Assembly: GCA_943737045.1 (NCBI GenBank)
Contig: CALSFV010000240.1
Span: 620,001-684,000, forward strand
Length of the DNA: 64,000 bases
Origin: Parapristionchus giblindavisi
Lineage: Eukaryota; Nematoda; Chromadorea; Rhabditida; Diplogasteridae
Reading direction: 5' to 3'
This document shows, piece by piece, positions 1 through 11,300 of the stretch; positions within the stretch are counted from its first letter, which is position 1, and each line of letters opens with the position of its first letter. The position numbers were made by a program, and so were the translations under genes. Below the pieces are notes generated by a model, which saw only the letters and a list, made by a program, of their open reading frames with translations, was not told where the DNA came from and made no database searches.

Positions 1-97
1 TTTCATTACACTGTTTCGCTTCTCAGGTTTTCTACAATAGTAGTACCTTTGTCAGCAATAGTTCAACTAGAAAAATAAATAAAAAAACCAATCTACT

Positions 98-447
98 TGT
101 TGTGTAGATACCCTATTACTTATGTATATCAATTACTCTATTCTCGTTAGTAATCCCCTCTATTCCCTATGAATATCGATTAGACTATTTCATCGTGTAA
201 ACAAGTGCACGTGCGCGATCAGACTACATTCTCTCTAATCCACGCACTCTCTCGCCACTCTACCTCTATCTCTAATACTCTCTCGTATCTGGCCCCGCCC
301 ACTCTTATGTCTAGATTCCCAATCAGTCTAGAGTGTTTCAGTCTTCCCATTCACTACGCTCTGTATTCTTCTCTCGTCTCTGCTAATAAAGCAAGATAGT
401 AACTCTTGTGCACACTACACTTCACACACACACCCAAGGACATAACA
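98..447 (+). repeat. 5' LTR
   Basis: 350 bp, TG...CA ended, matching 3100-3449 with a constant offset of 3002 and no difference that I noticed. It contains a pyrimidine-rich middle and an AATAAA signal near 385 (GCTAATAAAGCAAG), as expected of an R/U5 polyadenylation region. Confidence 0.95.
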
Positions 448-449
448 AC

Positions 450-463
450 TGGCGACCAGGATC
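450..463 (+). other. Putative primer binding site
   Basis: TGGCGACCAGGATC begins two bases after the 5' LTR. Its complement ends in TGGTCGCCA, that is, a tRNA 3' end with its CCA tail, as needed to prime minus-strand DNA synthesis. I cannot assign the tRNA with certainty. Confidence 0.6.
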
Positions 464-512
464 TTCCAAAGCTGACAAAGGCTGACAGCTGAGGACTTCG
501 AACTTCTCTCTG

Positions 513-745
513 TGGATCGGTTACGTACTGCTTTGTGATCTGTACGTAACCACCTTCTGTGTGATCGGTTGTGTACTGCTTTGTGATCTGTACACAACCG
601 CCTTCTGTGTGGAAGTAACGTTGTACTTTGTGAGCAACGTGAAGCTGTGTAACGTTGCGCTGTGTGAGCAACGTGAAGCTGTGTGGAAGTAACGTTGCGC
701 TGTGTGAGCAACGTGAATCTGTGTGAACAAACTTGCTGTGTGAAA
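513..745 (+). repeat. Imperfect tandem repeats in the element leader
   Basis: Short phrases recur between LTR and gag. GTGATCGGTT..GTACTGCTTTGTGATCTGTAC..ACC occurs twice (about 515-600). A GTGTGGAAGTAACGTTG / GTGTGAGCAACGTGAA unit occurs several times (about 613-725). This untranslated leader may hold packaging or regulatory structure, but no function can be read from it. Confidence 0.6.
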
Positions 746-818
746 GTTTGTGAGGCAGCTGAGGGGAGCCGGTTGATTGATCGAGTGATTTCATCATCAA
801 GTGAAATTGACAGAGACA

Positions 819-2123
819 ATGACTGCCAATGAGTCAGAGACAGTGAAAGCTCTGAGGGAGCTCATTATTTCACAGGATAAGAGAATGAATCTACTACAGG
901 ATCTAGTATTGAAGATGAGCAGTGACAAGAGCTCATCGAATGGAGCATTCTCTCTTGATGCTGTTGAAGCGAGGATCCACGAGTTCAATTACTCCCCTGA
1001 GGAAAACTCTACATTTGAGTTGTGGTGGAGTAGACACGAAGACATCTTCGATGTTGATCTGAAAGATTACGATGAAGTAAGAAAGGTCCGATTACTATTG
1101 CGTCATGTGCATCCATCGGTCGAGAAGACATTCGCTGATAGCATTGTCCCCAAGAAATGGAGTGAAATGAAGTTGAAAGAAGTCGTCGAGAAGATGACGT
1201 CACTCTTTGGTGATCAGACATCACTGTTCGAGAAACGTCGAAGGATGTTTGACTTCAGAATGTCGACTGAAGGCATCGATGATCCGAGAGTACTCGCTGC
1301 AAGAGTGAACAGGCTAGTGCAGAGTGCACAACCTGCACAGATCAAACTGGAACAGATGAAGTGTCTAGTGTTCCTACATGCGCTTGATGTTCCTCGCTAT
1401 AGTGATATTCACATGCTGATGCTGAAAGAGGCTCAGAAAGATGAAGGAAAGGATGTCACTCTCGACAAGCTCATCGAAGTGTACAATAGTTCGAATCAAC
1501 TGAGAAATGACTCTCGTGCGATCACAGAAGCAAATATGAATGTGAACGCTGTCAAGACGCCTGAAAACGGAGGCAAACGGAACACTGAAGATAAGTTCAG
1601 CTGTTACCGATGTGGTGGAAGAAACCACGACGTCAGTCGATGTAGATTCAAGAATGCCATCTGCAACAAATGTGGAAAGAAGGGCCACATCGAAAGAGTG
1701 TGCAGAGATGGTAGCAGTGATTGGAAGGAGGTCAAATCGATACGTGTCGACACGTCTGACCTGGATTACTGCAGTATCAACGTACGACTTCAAGGTGAAT
1801 CGATTAGAATGCAAATCGATACTGGAGCTGATATCACACTCATATCAGAAGAAGTGTGGAAGCAAATCGGATCACCCGATTGCTCGAAGGCAAACTGCAA
1901 GGTAGTGTGCCCTAACAGCTCGAAGCTGGATATCAAGGGAATGTTCCGATCAACAGTAGAGTATGGAGGTATCAAGGTGGATGGTGATATCTATGTCACA
2001 TCATCCAATATCGTACTCATCGGAACGGACTTCATTACGAAGCTGAAATTGATCGTCGTAAGAAAGCTGAAATTGATCGTCGTCTGCTCCCTCCAGCACC
2101 CAGCAAGGTCACGAGTAAGATGA
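819..2123 (+). CDS. Retroelement gag with zinc knuckles and aspartic protease
   Basis: 434 codons from the first ATG (819); the frame is open to a GTG at 801. Residues about 45-230 form a capsid-like helical region (FELWWSRHEDIF..). Two CX2CX4HX4C zinc knuckles start near residues 262 and 282 (CYRCGGRNHDVSRC and CNKCGKKGHIERVC) and would bind RNA. A retropepsin active site DTGAD follows at about residue 334, then a flap-like region and ILIGTDF near the protease end. The frame then stops where reverse transcriptase would begin. A 20-bp stretch is duplicated there (about 2040-2081, encoding KLKLIVV twice), probably a scar of the deletion. The stop overlaps the next ORF as ATGA. This is an endogenous retroelement gene with no host function implied. 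Confidence 0.9.
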   Translation: MTANESETVKALRELIISQDKRMNLLQDLVLKMSSDKSSSNGAFSLDAVEARIHEFNYSPEENSTFELWWSRHEDIFDVDLKDYDEVRKVRLLLRHVHPSVEKTFADSIVPKKWSEMKLKEVVEKMTSLFGDQTSLFEKRRRMFDFRMSTEGIDDPRVLAARVNRLVQSAQPAQIKLEQMKCLVFLHALDVPRYSDIHMLMLKEAQKDEGKDVTLDKLIEVYNSSNQLRNDSRAITEANMNVNAVKTPENGGKRNTEDKFSCYRCGGRNHDVSRCRFKNAICNKCGKKGHIERVCRDGSSDWKEVKSIRVDTSDLDYCSINVRLQGESIRMQIDTGADITLISEEVWKQIGSPDCSKANCKVVCPNSSKLDIKGMFRSTVEYGGIKVDGDIYVTSSNIVLIGTDFITKLKLIVVRKLKLIVVCSLQHPARSRVR

Positions 2124-3007
2124 CCGATGATATCGATCATGCAAGGATGGTTGATAGTATGCCTGCTGACACTATGGAAGAGAGTCAAGCACCATGTATG
2201 GAGACGAAGGAAGTCTCAGAGGTCACGACTAAGATGACCAATGATATCGATCATGCAATGATGGTTGATAAAATGATTGCTGACACTACTGAAGAGAGTC
2301 AAGCACCATGTATGGAGACTAAGAAAGTCCCAGAGGTCACTAGAAAGATGACCGATGATATCGATCATGCAAGGAGGGTTGATGATATGCTTGCTGAGGC
2401 CACGAAGGAGAGCAAAGCAACCTTTAAGAAGAAGAAGAAGAAGATCACTGCTATCGACCCTCAATCGACCAAAGATATCCAGAATGTGGATATGAAGCAG
2501 TTCGATCGAATGAATGGTGCGGTGGACAGGAGATTCCGCATTGGAGATGAAGTGCACTATAGAAAGCACACTGGTCCTAATCAGGTGGAATGGGTCCGTG
2601 GGACCATCCTGAGAAGGAAAGGTTCAGTGATGTTCGAGATCAGTGTTGGTGAAAGGACACAGAATGTACACAAGAAGCAGTTGAGAAGGAACGCAGGTTC
2701 CACTATGGAGTCTCATGGCAAAGAGACGCCTATGAATACCTTGTTCGATGCATTCTGTGTGCCTAAGAAAGAAAATGATGATGAGGTCATCATTGCTGAT
2801 GTCGTGGAGACGATTCCGACGGCAGCTACATCAACTGCAGTATCTCCGCCTCGTTCAACTACCGTATCTCCGCCTCGTTCAACTACCGTATCTCCATATC
2901 GTTCAACTACCGTATCGCCGTCTCACTCACCTACCGTACCATATCAATCGCAGGGCAAGCCTGACAAGACGATCGCTCCGAAGAAGCTTCATGTTGATGC
3001 AACGTAG
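2120..3007 (+). CDS. Second retroelement ORF: three repeats plus integrase C-terminal-like module
   Basis: 295 codons, starting within the ATGA overlap with the gag-protease stop, an arrangement suited to stop-start coupled translation. Residues 1-38, 39-76 and about 77-107 are three copies of a 38-residue repeat starting MT(D/N)DIDHA, the last ending in poly-lysine. Residues about 137-192 (RFRIGDEVHYRKH.. to ..VHKKQLRRN) resemble the small beta-barrel and GPY/F-type module at the C-terminus of Ty3-class integrases. There is no integrase zinc finger or DDE core. A Ser/Thr/Pro-rich tail with four TTVSPPRS-like repeats follows at about 238-275. The ORF is uninterrupted in an apparently young element, so it may be maintained; its role is unknown. 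Confidence 0.75.
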   Translation: MTDDIDHARMVDSMPADTMEESQAPCMETKEVSEVTTKMTNDIDHAMMVDKMIADTTEESQAPCMETKKVPEVTRKMTDDIDHARRVDDMLAEATKESKATFKKKKKKITAIDPQSTKDIQNVDMKQFDRMNGAVDRRFRIGDEVHYRKHTGPNQVEWVRGTILRRKGSVMFEISVGERTQNVHKKQLRRNAGSTMESHGKETPMNTLFDAFCVPKKENDDEVIIADVVETIPTAATSTAVSPPRSTTVSPPRSTTVSPYRSTTVSPSHSPTVPYQSQGKPDKTIAPKKLHVDAT

Positions 3008-3090
3008 AAGACTTACCACTATGTGGTCTTGTTAATTTATTGTATCGTTTTCACGTTATTGATTCATGTTCTATAAGATGTCCCATCTTA

Positions 3091-3099
3091 GAGGGGAGG
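3091..3099 (+). other. Polypurine tract
   Basis: GAGGGGAGG directly abuts the first base of the 3' LTR, the usual position of the plus-strand primer in LTR elements. Confidence 0.8.
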
Positions 3100-3449
3100 T
3101 GTTGTGTAGATACCCTATTACTTATGTATATCAATTACTCTATTCTCGTTAGTAATCCCCTCTATTCCCTATGAATATCGATTAGACTATTTCATCGTGT
3201 AAACAAGTGCACGTGCGCGATCAGACTACATTCTCTCTAATCCACGCACTCTCTCGCCACTCTACCTCTATCTCTAATACTCTCTCGTATCTGGCCCCGC
3301 CCACTCTTATGTCTAGATTCCCAATCAGTCTAGAGTGTTTCAGTCTTCCCATTCACTACGCTCTGTATTCTTCTCTCGTCTCTGCTAATAAAGCAAGATA
3401 GTAACTCTTGTGCACACTACACTTCACACACACACCCAAGGACATAACA
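3100..3449 (+). repeat. 3' LTR
   Basis: Identical partner of 98-447. It is preceded directly by a polypurine tract and followed by the CTACT target duplication. Confidence 0.95.
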
Positions 3450-3477
3450 CTACTACAATCTGTCAATCGATAGATTG

Positions 3478-3625
3478 ACCGTAACCAATCAATCAATAGA
3501 TATTCGATCTACCGTAACCAATCAATCAATAGAAATTCTATCTACGGTAGCCAATCAATCAATAGATACTAGATCTACCGTAACCAATCAATCAATAGAT
3601 ACTCGATCTACCGTAACCAGCCAAT
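3478..3625 (+). repeat. 33-bp tandem repeat in the vps39 intron next to the LTR element
   Basis: Four and a half units of about 33 bp, each starting ACCGTAACCAATCAATC and ending GATCT (starts near 3478, 3511, 3544, 3577, 3610). The core is the TACCGTAACC motif dispersed elsewhere in the window. Confidence 0.85.
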
Positions 3626-3636
3626 CAATAACCTAC

Positions 3637-5351
3637 CGTAATGCCCTGTTCGGGATTCTCGGCGAGCACCCACTTGGCGTACTCAAAGATGAGCTTGATG
3701 TCGGTGTTGCCGAGCGTCTGCAGGTACTCGATCGTGCGGTCGATACCGTGGAAGAAGGGATCGGTCGGCACCGCGAACGCCTGCTCCTTCAGCAGAGCCA
3801 GAGCTCAAATCAATCAATCAATAAATAAATAAATAAATCAATCAATAAATCAATAAATTAATCAATCAATCAAATTTATTCATCAAATCTAAACATGGAT
3901 TGCATGACTAAATGGCATTGGAATTTAAATCATATCGAGTTCCATCACATGCACACGGCTTTAGCTTTTAGGCTCCGAGCAGAGAAATGGAGCTCCGGGT
4001 AGATCATGGAGCGAGAGCTAACTTGGAGCTTGGCGAAAACCAGAAAACAAGCTATACTAGAGCTTTTACGGAGCTTTCAATGGAGCTAACAATATAGCCA
4101 AAATACAGGAGATATGCAGCGTGAGCGCTTCTTTTTGTGAAAGTATCCCGCAAATTAATTGCCGTTGTGGAATTCAATAAATATAAAATACTTTTGGGGG
4201 AAAATCAATAATCAAAGGCTACCGTACCCAGCGGGTGCTTCTTCTTCGTCTCGAACAGAATGAAGAGCGAGCGCAGTCGCTTGGCTTCTCTGAAAAACAT
4301 TTTATTGATTTTTTTAAAATTTGTTCAATACATCAGCTGAAAACATCAACAACAAAGGACAAGAGCAGACTAAGTTAATTTATCGCACATCTAGTAAAAT
4401 TTAAATCAAATTAAAATCAAAAATAATATTTTTTTAAACCAAATGATATGAGAACGAGAGTCATGGGATGGGTTATCTAGTTCGGGTAGCGCCTAGTGCT
4501 TTCGTGTTCCAGCCGGGACTTATTGGACAAAGTTTTGGGACTTTTTGATGGTTTTGCTATAATGAATGATCATTCAGTATTACTTCCATAGGTGGGCGCG
4601 CGAAAACGAATTCTTGTTTTTTGCACACAGCCTTGCCTCCCATTGCGGGGCTTTGCGCATAGCTTTGTCTCGCAAAAATTGGAAAATTTCCAGTCAAATC
4701 TGCAAAAAAATGGCCAGCCTTGCTTTACAATTCCCCGGTTTGCGCACAGCCTTTCCCCCACCGTGCCTACACAGTAATTTACTTATTGTTAGTCCACACC
4801 TACCGCAGTATGCGCTCCGAATCGTCGAACGAGCAGGCGTTGTTGTGCAGACGCAGCAGCGAATCGACAAGAATCGGGTTGGTCTGTAAAAAAACAGTGT
4901 TTAAATTAACTTACTTTAAATTTAAAATATCTCTTGTTTTGCCAGACACACAGAAAACGTCAATTCGCGTTCCAATTTTGCGCAGAGTTCAAAACTTTGC
5001 GGGAGGCTCTATCGCATAGGATAACCAGGTGATCCATAACGCAATAGATCATACAATTGCATGCCCTCGCAATGCGAGGATTGACCCACTGTATTTGGTC
5101 CATTTTAGGTCACTTGATGAGAAAAGAAGCGAAAGATGACGATTTTTGAGAGAAACATGACGAATTTTCAGAATCAACCCACCCTATTTCGAGAATCAAC
5201 CCACTTTATAAAAATAAACGGCGAGGGCACCGAAAATGTATGCGATAGAGATGTACCTTAAGATAGCACTTGAGCAGTGTGGTGTCCACTATGAGCATCT
5301 CCGACTTGAACCGCTTCAGTTCCTCGGTCGTCAGCACACGACCTGCAATTA

Positions 5352-5397
<46 letters not shown>

Positions 5398-8300
5398 GTA
5401 ATAGTAATAATAATAATAATAAATTACATTATTTATTTATATATTGTCAATTCAATTTATCAATTTATTTATTTAATTAACTTAATTCATTTGTTTATGT
5501 AATTAATGAATCAATCAATAATCATAAACAAGATTAAGATCCGTGCCGCGATCTACGTGTGGAGCAGAGGAAACTTTCTACTTTTCCCACACTCTCGACT
5601 GTTTTCTTCTCATTTCATTTAGATCAATAACAACTTACCATTCTTATCTCCCGAGCTCGCCTTATCGTGCTGCTCGAGCAGTCGAGCGATTTCCGTACGA
5701 GCCTGCAAAATTACTCTTTGAAAAATAGATATAAGAGGCTACTTGACAAATCATATAGTGTATGTCGATCACTATTTGAGTCCCAATAACAAATAATATA
5801 TCCACAATGGATACTGTAGGTTGATCTTTGATCTCTCTCTATCATAAGGCATAATAGATTCATAACCCCACTCACCGCCGCGAGATAGCTGCTCAGCGCC
5901 AGCATCGCGCGCTTCTTCTCGTTCTCCGCCAGATCGGGACCGAGCGAGGCCTGACGCACGTTCTCGGGCAGCAGGTCGGGGAACAGCTGCAGGACGGAGA
6001 TCACATCTGCAAGCAGGAGGTTGATCTTTGATCTTTGCGAGTTGATCTTTGATCTTTGATCTCTGATAATGCAAGAATGATCTTTGATGTCTAAATATGA
6101 TCCTTGGTTTCAGAACTCTGATCTTTCTCTTGAAGAGGACATTAGTTTATTTTTACTTGATCCATATTTGATCTTTGATCTTTGATCTCAACATCTATAG
6201 TACGTACTCGTCTTGATCTGCGAGTGCAGCGCGAACGACTCCTCGAACTTGCGCAGTTGGAAGAAGTTCATCGCCGCCTGAATCAATCCACTATATTCGT
6301 TTATTGATTTTGGGATATTTAAATTATTAATATTTCATATTCGTTTACTTATATCTAGATTTTTTTCCATTTATTTATGGGTATTTTCATGTATTGATTA
6401 TTAAATCAGTAAGAGCTTCTAGAATGACTGTGAAATCAAAGAATATTGTCTTAAATTCTTTGTTTGTTTATTTTCACCCGCTTTATGTGATATTATTATT
6501 ATTATTATTATTATTTATTATTATTAGACATTCTTAGTCAGCATTAGCCAGCATCAATTGACAACAGGAACCAACAAAATGGTATAAGATAATATCAAAA
6601 CATGATTTCAACGGGTGAAAATAGACTAAAAAAATTTAAAGGAACACCCCGAGCTAATTTAACTCTCCGATCTGGCAACGCTCTCATTTTACTCTCCTCA
6701 TTGGCAATTTTACTCTCCTCATAGGCTTTCTCGTAGAAGAAGAAAGCGAGAGACTGTGACCAGAGCGGAGAGTTGGGACTTTAACAACAACAAAAAACAC
6801 CCCACACACCTGTCGCTTGATCTCCGCTCGCTCCAACTCATCGAAGGCATTACCGCACTCCTGCAATAAATCGACCAATCAATATTCTATCGTAACATCT
6901 TGTTCTGTTCGGGACCATACAATACAGAAAAATCTGAATGTGATACACGAAGGTCTGTTTTGGACAAAAATAAGGCAATTTTTACCCATATTAAAGAGAA
7001 GACACAGAGGAAAACTTTTTTTCAAAAATCATATTTACGTGAATGACGAGCTAATCGCAGCCAAATAACAATTTTTTTTATTGAAAATCCATGCTCATGC
7101 ATGACTCCTTTCGGGGGAATCAGGATATTTGACAGTGGCATCACATCATCATGACATTAAAATGTGAGTTCAACAAAAATGTATGGGGTGCTTAGTTTAT
7201 CTTACCGCCAATTGCACGGCGAGGTCAAAGTGTCGTTCGGAGACCAGATGGGCGACGTTGCGTCGAAGATTCGGCGAGGCGTCGAGGAGCCAGACGTCGA
7301 AGGCTGAAGCCACGCACACCTCATTTCTGAAAAGGAAGGGGGATCAAACTACACAGTACAAGATCAAAGCACAAATGTAAGCAAAAAAACGTGATCCCGT
7401 TACATAATCCCAATACGCTGCTGTTAAACGGTAAAGCTACCACAACCAGGATGAAGTACAACTACCGTAACCCTGAAAGTCCTGTACCTAATGACATACA
7501 GCACCATACATTTTCATACCCTCGCAATGCGAGGATTGACCCACCATATATGGCTTATTTTAGGAAACTTGATGCGAAACGAAGCAGAAATTGACGCTTT
7601 TTAGAACATTCTGAATCAACCCACCCTATTTCGAGAATCGACCCAATAAAAAAAAAAACGGCGAGGACACCGAAAATGTATGTGCAGTACCGGAACTTAC
7701 GGTTGCGCGGGTCCGAGCATGACCGCCTTGCCGAGGGTGATGGTCTGGATGAGGTAGGAGGGCGCGATGGAACGGATCTCAACAACGCCACGAGGAAGAA
7801 GGCCGATGACGTAGGGACCATCGTGGACTGAGATGATCAAGACGATAAATCAATCGATTCGAAAAAATACTGAACAGATATACTTTTTTAAACAGTTTTT
7901 TTGCGTCAAAAAATATTTCTCACCATCCTCATCCTTCGTCTATTTTAATATTTTAATCTAGTTAATGCTAATCTTAATTTTATCTGAAATTATTTTATCG
8001 TTTAAATAATAAATGCCACTCACCGACAGCAAGCAGCGTTCCAGTGAACTTGATGTCCTGTGAGAGTGTCATAGGAGTGCCGGGCGGCCTGAAAATTGTA
8101 TTATTATATTTTATCTACGCCCGAGAGCGCAACGAGAACAATATGAATATATGAGTGAAGACACAACGATACAAGACTCTCATAAATTACTATGGTGAAA
8201 AAAATATTACGATAATCATACTAATTTAATGCCAAGGACAGGGATCTTTTGGCCGTATACAAAAAAAATTGTTAGATTCAGGCTCATATTTTGCGCTCAC

Positions 8301-11300
8301 GATAAAAATTGGATTAATCGTAAACAATAATTCATTCAACCGTAATCTACCAATCTACCGTAACCCCTCCATCTACCGTATCCCCCACCGTACATGCTAT
8401 GGTCCTTCTTGGAGGGCTTCAGCGAGAGCATATCCCCTCGGGCGAAGCCGACCATCCGTCGCTCGGGAATGTCCACGATGCAGGGAACGTCGCCCACCGG
8501 GAACAGCTTCACGTTCTCGCCCGACCACGCCTACAATTATTGATTGATCCACAGTAATCCTGATTATTGAAGAGCCGTAATGGATACGGTAGGTCAATAC
8601 TTTTTACGTTAGATCAATAATATCATGCATATCAGAGCTTTCATCCCTTGACATCTAGATTAATGTGTTTCAATCGTAAATCGATCAATAATATACAGTC
8701 GCGCCGGAAAGTCAGTGCCAACTTTTTGTTTTTGTTATATTTTGTGAACCAATAGTGTTGTCGGGCCGCTCTCGCGAGTTCTTATGGGAAATTTATCGAG
8801 GAATCCGACCTTGATATTGACGAGTCATGAAAAATTTTCATTATTGCCTAATGATGACGCAATCGAAGTGCACTTTTTTGAAAAATCATAACTCAGAGGA
8901 AAATTTTTTTCCAGCCTACCGTTCTTCTAGAAGTTTGAGATCTTCGTGTCGGTTACTCAGAAAATTTTTTTTAGGTTGCCGCGATTTTTTTCAACCGCGG
9001 CGGCCTTGCTGCAAGATGGCGGCTGCAAATCCATATCTCAGCTCGAAGACATGCTAGAGACTCGTTCTTGGGATCAAAATGATCCTTATCATGTCCCAAA
9101 TAATCCCTGAATGTATGGTCTTGATCGGACCACAATTGCCTTCAGTACACCAAAAAGTCTTTTTTTCCGATGACCTCACTTTGAGGTCCTACAATTATAA
9201 GAGTGATTTTTCTAAAAATGTGGTTCTTGTGCTAAAATGTGCCAAATCCATCATAGAATATGTCTACGAGTTTGGGTGGACCCATCTTGCAACCCCTCGG
9301 TGCCACATCAGTCTTTACCGCACACACTCACTGCGCGTGCGCGCGCCGCTCCCCTTACAAGGGAGAGAGAAGGGGAGGGAGGGAAAGAGCTGGAGGTGCG
9401 CCGCCGTAACGAGTGCCTTCTCGCTTGACGCTTGCCGTGAAAATGGGAAGCAAGCTGCTTTCACCAAAGTGTGAGGATGACTTCTGGGATGGATTTGGCA
9501 CATTTTAGCACATGAATCACATTTTTAGAAAAATCACTCTCATAATTGTAGGCCCTCAAAGTGAGGTCATCGGAAAAAATGACTTTTTGGTGTACTGAAG
9601 GCAATTGTGGTCCGATCAAGACCATACATTCAGGGATTATTTGGGACATGATAAGGATCATTTTGATCCCAAGAACGAGTCTCTAGCATGACTTGGAGCT
9701 GAGATATGAGTTTGCAGCCGCCATCTTGCAGCAACGCCGCCGCGGTTGAAAAAAATCGCAGCAACCTAAAAAAAATTTTCTGAGTAGCCGACACGAAGAT
9801 CTCAAACTTCTAGAAGAACGGTAGGCTGGAAAAAAATTTTCCTCTGAGTTATGATTTTTCAAAAAAGTGCACTTCGATTGCGTCATCATTACGCAATAAT
9901 GAGAATTGTTCATGACTCGTCAATATCAGGGTCGGATTCCTCGATAAATTTCCCATAAGAACTCGCGAGAGCGGCCCGATAACACTATTGGTTCACAAAA
10001 TATAACAAAAACAAAAAGTTGGCACTGACTTTCCGGCGCGACTGTATACAGTAGATCAATAATATACGGAAGATCACTAATATAACACGTTATCTTAGAA
10101 AACCGACATATGTGCGGTATCGATGAAAAATGAATTTTTTTGTTTTATGTGTGATAATTACAGGCTCCATGAGTGAAGTACACTGGTACTTGGAAATTGC
10201 TTCCAATTGAAAATTCGCTTCAGGGGGTGACCACACAACGGTTTGGCGCCTTTTCCTAAAAAGTTTATTTCGATACCAATCGATTCTGGAGTGGGCGCAA
10301 TGGACTCCTTGGCTAATTCTAAGAAACTATTGCTAAGGAGAGTTTTTCGATCAAAGGTCAACGAAGGCTGGAATTCGGGAATATTCGAAAAATAAAGTTT
10401 ACATTAAATTAATTCTCACTATTTTCCCATGGCGAATGTAAACTTTTTATTTGCTCAATCTCTGCTACATAATATAACACATCTTCAGTTAAAAAATGTA
10501 ATTTATAAAAAAAATATAAATTTTGTTCGAATCAATTTTGTCGTTGTTATATGAATTATGGCGAGGAATTGTGGTAAGGGTAAGAATGAAGATTTCCTAA
10601 TCGATTTTTTGTCGCTTTTCTGCTAGTTTCGCGCGTATTTCAACGCAATAACACGGGCATTTGACTGTTCATCCTGTGGTTCGGAGTGCTGCAGCAGTTG
10701 GGCAGTGTTGCTCTCTATTCTAATCATCATTGTGATGTAATTTCTATTCTATTCTCTTATTCGTATACGTGCTAAGATGTGTTATATTATATAGCAGAGA
10801 TTGAGCAAATAAAAAGTTTACATTCGCCATGGGAAAATAGTGAGAATTAATTTAATTTAAACTTTATTTTTCGAAAATTCCCAATTCCAGCGTTCGATGA
10901 CCGTTAATCGAAAAACTTTCCTCAGCAATAGTTTCTTAGAATTAGACAAGGATTCTAATGCGCCCACTCACGAATCGATAGGATTCGAAATAAACTTTTT
11001 AGGGAACGTCGCCAATCCTCACCACAATTAAGTCCAACGAACCAAATTGATTCGTACATAAATTTCCCATTTTTTATAAATTACACTTTTTAAACTAAAG
11101 GTGTAATATAATATGCAGAAGCGATTGAGCAAATAAAAAATTTACTTTCTCCGTGGGAAAATAGTGAGAATTAATTTAATGTGAAAATTATTTCGAATAT
11201 TCCCGAATTCCAGCCTTCGTTGACCTTTGATCGAAAAACTCTCCTTAGCAATAGTTTCTTAGAATTAGCCAAGGAGTCCATTGCGCCCACTCCAGAATCG

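Larger units (their letters stand above)
98..3449 (+). mobile_element. Internally deleted Ty3/gypsy-like LTR retrotransposon
   Basis: Two 350-bp direct repeats (98-447, 3100-3449) start TGTTGTGTAG and end ACATAACA. They are flanked by the 5-bp target duplication CTACT (93-97 and 3450-3454). A primer-binding-like site follows the left LTR and the purine tract GAGGGGAGG abuts the right LTR. Inside are a gag-protease ORF and a second ORF carrying an integrase C-terminal-like module. Reverse transcriptase, RNase H and the integrase core, which should lie between them, are absent, so the element cannot copy itself and would need a helper. The LTRs look identical by eye, which implies a recent insertion. 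It lies antisense to vps39, probably in an intron of that gene. Confidence 0.93.

Noticed and set aside
354..819. 148- and 134-codon minus-strand ORFs in the LTR element leader
   Set aside because: They are antisense to the leader tandem repeats, which create open frames by repetition.
5348..5422. Coding poly-Asn or other homopolymer tract from (AAT)n
   Set aside because: It lies between two phased vps39 exons and is intronic.
8827..9913. Two similar ORFs of 76 codons facing each other
   Set aside because: They are mirror images in the arms of a palindromic MITE, with no recognisable protein.
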